Assembly: GCA_029880285.1 (NCBI GenBank)
Contig: JAOUOS010000003.1
Coordinates: forward strand, 62,001-126,000
DNA: 64,000 nucleotides
Source: Spirochaetia bacterium
Lineage (GTDB): Bacteria; Spirochaetota; Leptospiria; Turneriellales; JAOUOS01
Direction of reading: 5' to 3'
The translations under genes and the position numbers were made by a program. Positions 63,059 through 64,000 of the stretch are shown here, piece by piece. Within the stretch, counting starts at the first letter, position 1. The number at the start of each line of letters is the position of its first letter. The notes below the pieces were generated by a model. It was not told the DNA's origin, searched no databases, and was given only the letters and a program-made list of their open reading frames with translations.

Positions 63059-64000
63059 ATGGCGGTTTTTCATGAAAGGAAACCAAGAAAATTTCAGCAG
63101 ATAAATGATTCTAATAAAATAGAAGAATTTATTGATAGATTTTTATTAAAAGAAACCTTTTTTTTAAGAGGCGTTTATGATTTAACACCGGCAAAGATAA
63201 TAAGCAAAGAATCTGAAAAAGAAATTTTAATAGAAATGGACCGTGATGTTGAAAATGAAATTTCTTTGTATAAAGTAATTGAAAAATATGTAGAAATTGC
63301 ATGCGTCATAAAAGAAAGACAAAGCAGAAACTTATATCTTATTGAAATTATAGAAATTAAAATTGCCCTAGAAGGTAGAAAGTATCCCAGACTGCCCATT
63401 GAAAGAGATCGCATTATGATAACCAATGTTCGTGCGTCAAAACATGTAATTTCATCTTCTCTTTTTACGGTACCTACATCTGTTAAGGTTTATTTTAAAC
63501 AGTATGAACAAAAACTAAAAGAAAAAGCCGATACCGTTCATATTGAAGTTTTTGACAGAGCTAACTCAAAACTGGAACTTATAAGAAAAACTGGCAAAAT
63601 GCTCTATATTTCAGATACCCAGGATGAATATTCATATGCTTCTGAAGATCCAAAAGAATTTGTAAATTACCGTGAAAATATAGAAGATGATATACAAAAA
63701 ATTATGTTTGATTATAAAAATAGAAATATTGGTTCAGAATTAATAGTACCTATAGTATTTATAGGCCATGACGGTAAACATATTCCTATAGGTTATATTC
63801 AATTAATTAATAAAGAAACACCGGTAGAAGTCTCATTAGCAGATGAATTAAAAGAAATGGCAGCGGGTATGATTGAAAAAATAAGAGAAGCAAACGCTAT
63901 TTTTATTCATTCAAAACAAGGTGTAAGAAATATTTCAGTAGATGGTTTAAGGGTTTTAATAAGTGATTTTGAACTGAAGAAAAATTTAATTCAACAAACC
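63059..64000 (+). CDS. DUF1577/PilZ-like protein (3' end beyond window)
   Basis: Open from the ATG at 63059 to the window end (314 codons, no stop). It begins 'MAVFHERKPRKFQQINDSN'; a middle part has 'GRKYPRLPIERDRIMI', a PilZ-like Arg motif position, and the last part, 'GVRNISVDGLRVLIS', looks like the second PilZ motif (NxSxxG). The overall layout reminds me of the DUF1577 family known from Leptospira. It may bind c-di-GMP; that is inference. It is one base from the ribBA stop and so probably co-transcribed. Confidence 0.65.
   Translation, partial: MAVFHERKPRKFQQINDSNKIEEFIDRFLLKETFFLRGVYDLTPAKIISKESEKEILIEMDRDVENEISLYKVIEKYVEIACVIKERQSRNLYLIEIIEIKIALEGRKYPRLPIERDRIMITNVRASKHVISSSLFTVPTSVKVYFKQYEQKLKEKADTVHIEVFDRANSKLELIRKTGKMLYISDTQDEYSYASEDPKEFVNYRENIEDDIQKIMFDYKNRNIGSELIVPIVFIGHDGKHIPIGYIQLINKETPVEVSLADELKEMAAGMIEKIREANAIFIHSKQGVRNISVDGLRVLISDFELKKNLIQQT

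Overview
This window looks like an AT-rich, gene-dense chromosome segment from an anaerobic, diderm bacterium, most likely a spirochaete or close relative. The clues are a complete V/A-type ATPase operon, several very large lipoproteins, a 7TMR-DISM sensor kinase, AraC regulators with a membrane-spanning N-terminus, and a final partial gene resembling the Leptospira-associated DUF1577/PilZ-like proteins. The taxonomic call is inference. I saw no rRNA, tRNA, CRISPR array or transposase.

Layout. 1-2.2 kb: an AraC regulator and a second one split by a single in-frame stop. 2.2-13.3 kb: two paralogous giant lipoproteins with almost identical N-termini and cysteine-rich stalks but different C-terminal heads (ELWxxDGT repeats versus NHL propeller repeats). 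13.3-21.4 kb: a CPA2 antiporter, a NuoG/NuoI-like pair, dapD, a Phd/ParE-type toxin-antitoxin pair, asd and a membrane AraC regulator. 21.7-30.7 kb: two more giant surface lipoproteins (Ig-like repeats plus beta-helix; Ig plus beta-helix plus PPC-like domains). 30.8-34.3 kb: a membrane protein and a lysine-degradation pair (saccharopine/lysine dehydrogenase family plus an ALDH7-type aldehyde dehydrogenase). 34.4-39.0 kb: a DUF4403 lipoprotein, a decayed kinase fragment and a sensor histidine kinase. 39.1-49.8 kb (minus strand): a V-type ATPase operon K-E-[P-type Ca2+ ATPase]-G/H-I-C-F-A-B-D. 50.1-61.6 kb: a dense multiheme cytochrome c cluster. 61.8-64 kb: ribBA and the partial DUF1577/PilZ-like gene.

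The most interesting system is the cytochrome cluster. It encodes in a row a tetraheme cytochrome/FeS/NrfD unit with a second NrfD (architecture of Geobacter Cbc4/CbcSTU, also DsrJOP), a 3-TM NapC/NirT cytochrome (architecture of ImcH), and a 14-heme cytochrome fused to a b-type membrane domain (architecture of CbcL). It is bracketed by two paralogous small tetraheme periplasmic cytochromes. In Geobacter these three inner-membrane quinol oxidases serve different redox potentials and are encoded at separate loci; here they appear consecutively. No terminal reductase or outer-membrane conduit is visible in the window, so extracellular electron transfer is a hypothesis.

Bioenergetically, the neighbouring V-ATPase has a single-hairpin c subunit carrying the Gln...Glu-Thr pattern of Na+-binding rotors, and a P-type Ca2+ ATPase gene sits inside the operon. 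The cysteine-stalk lipoproteins, with interchangeable heads on a recently duplicated stalk, look like a modular, recombination-prone surface display family.
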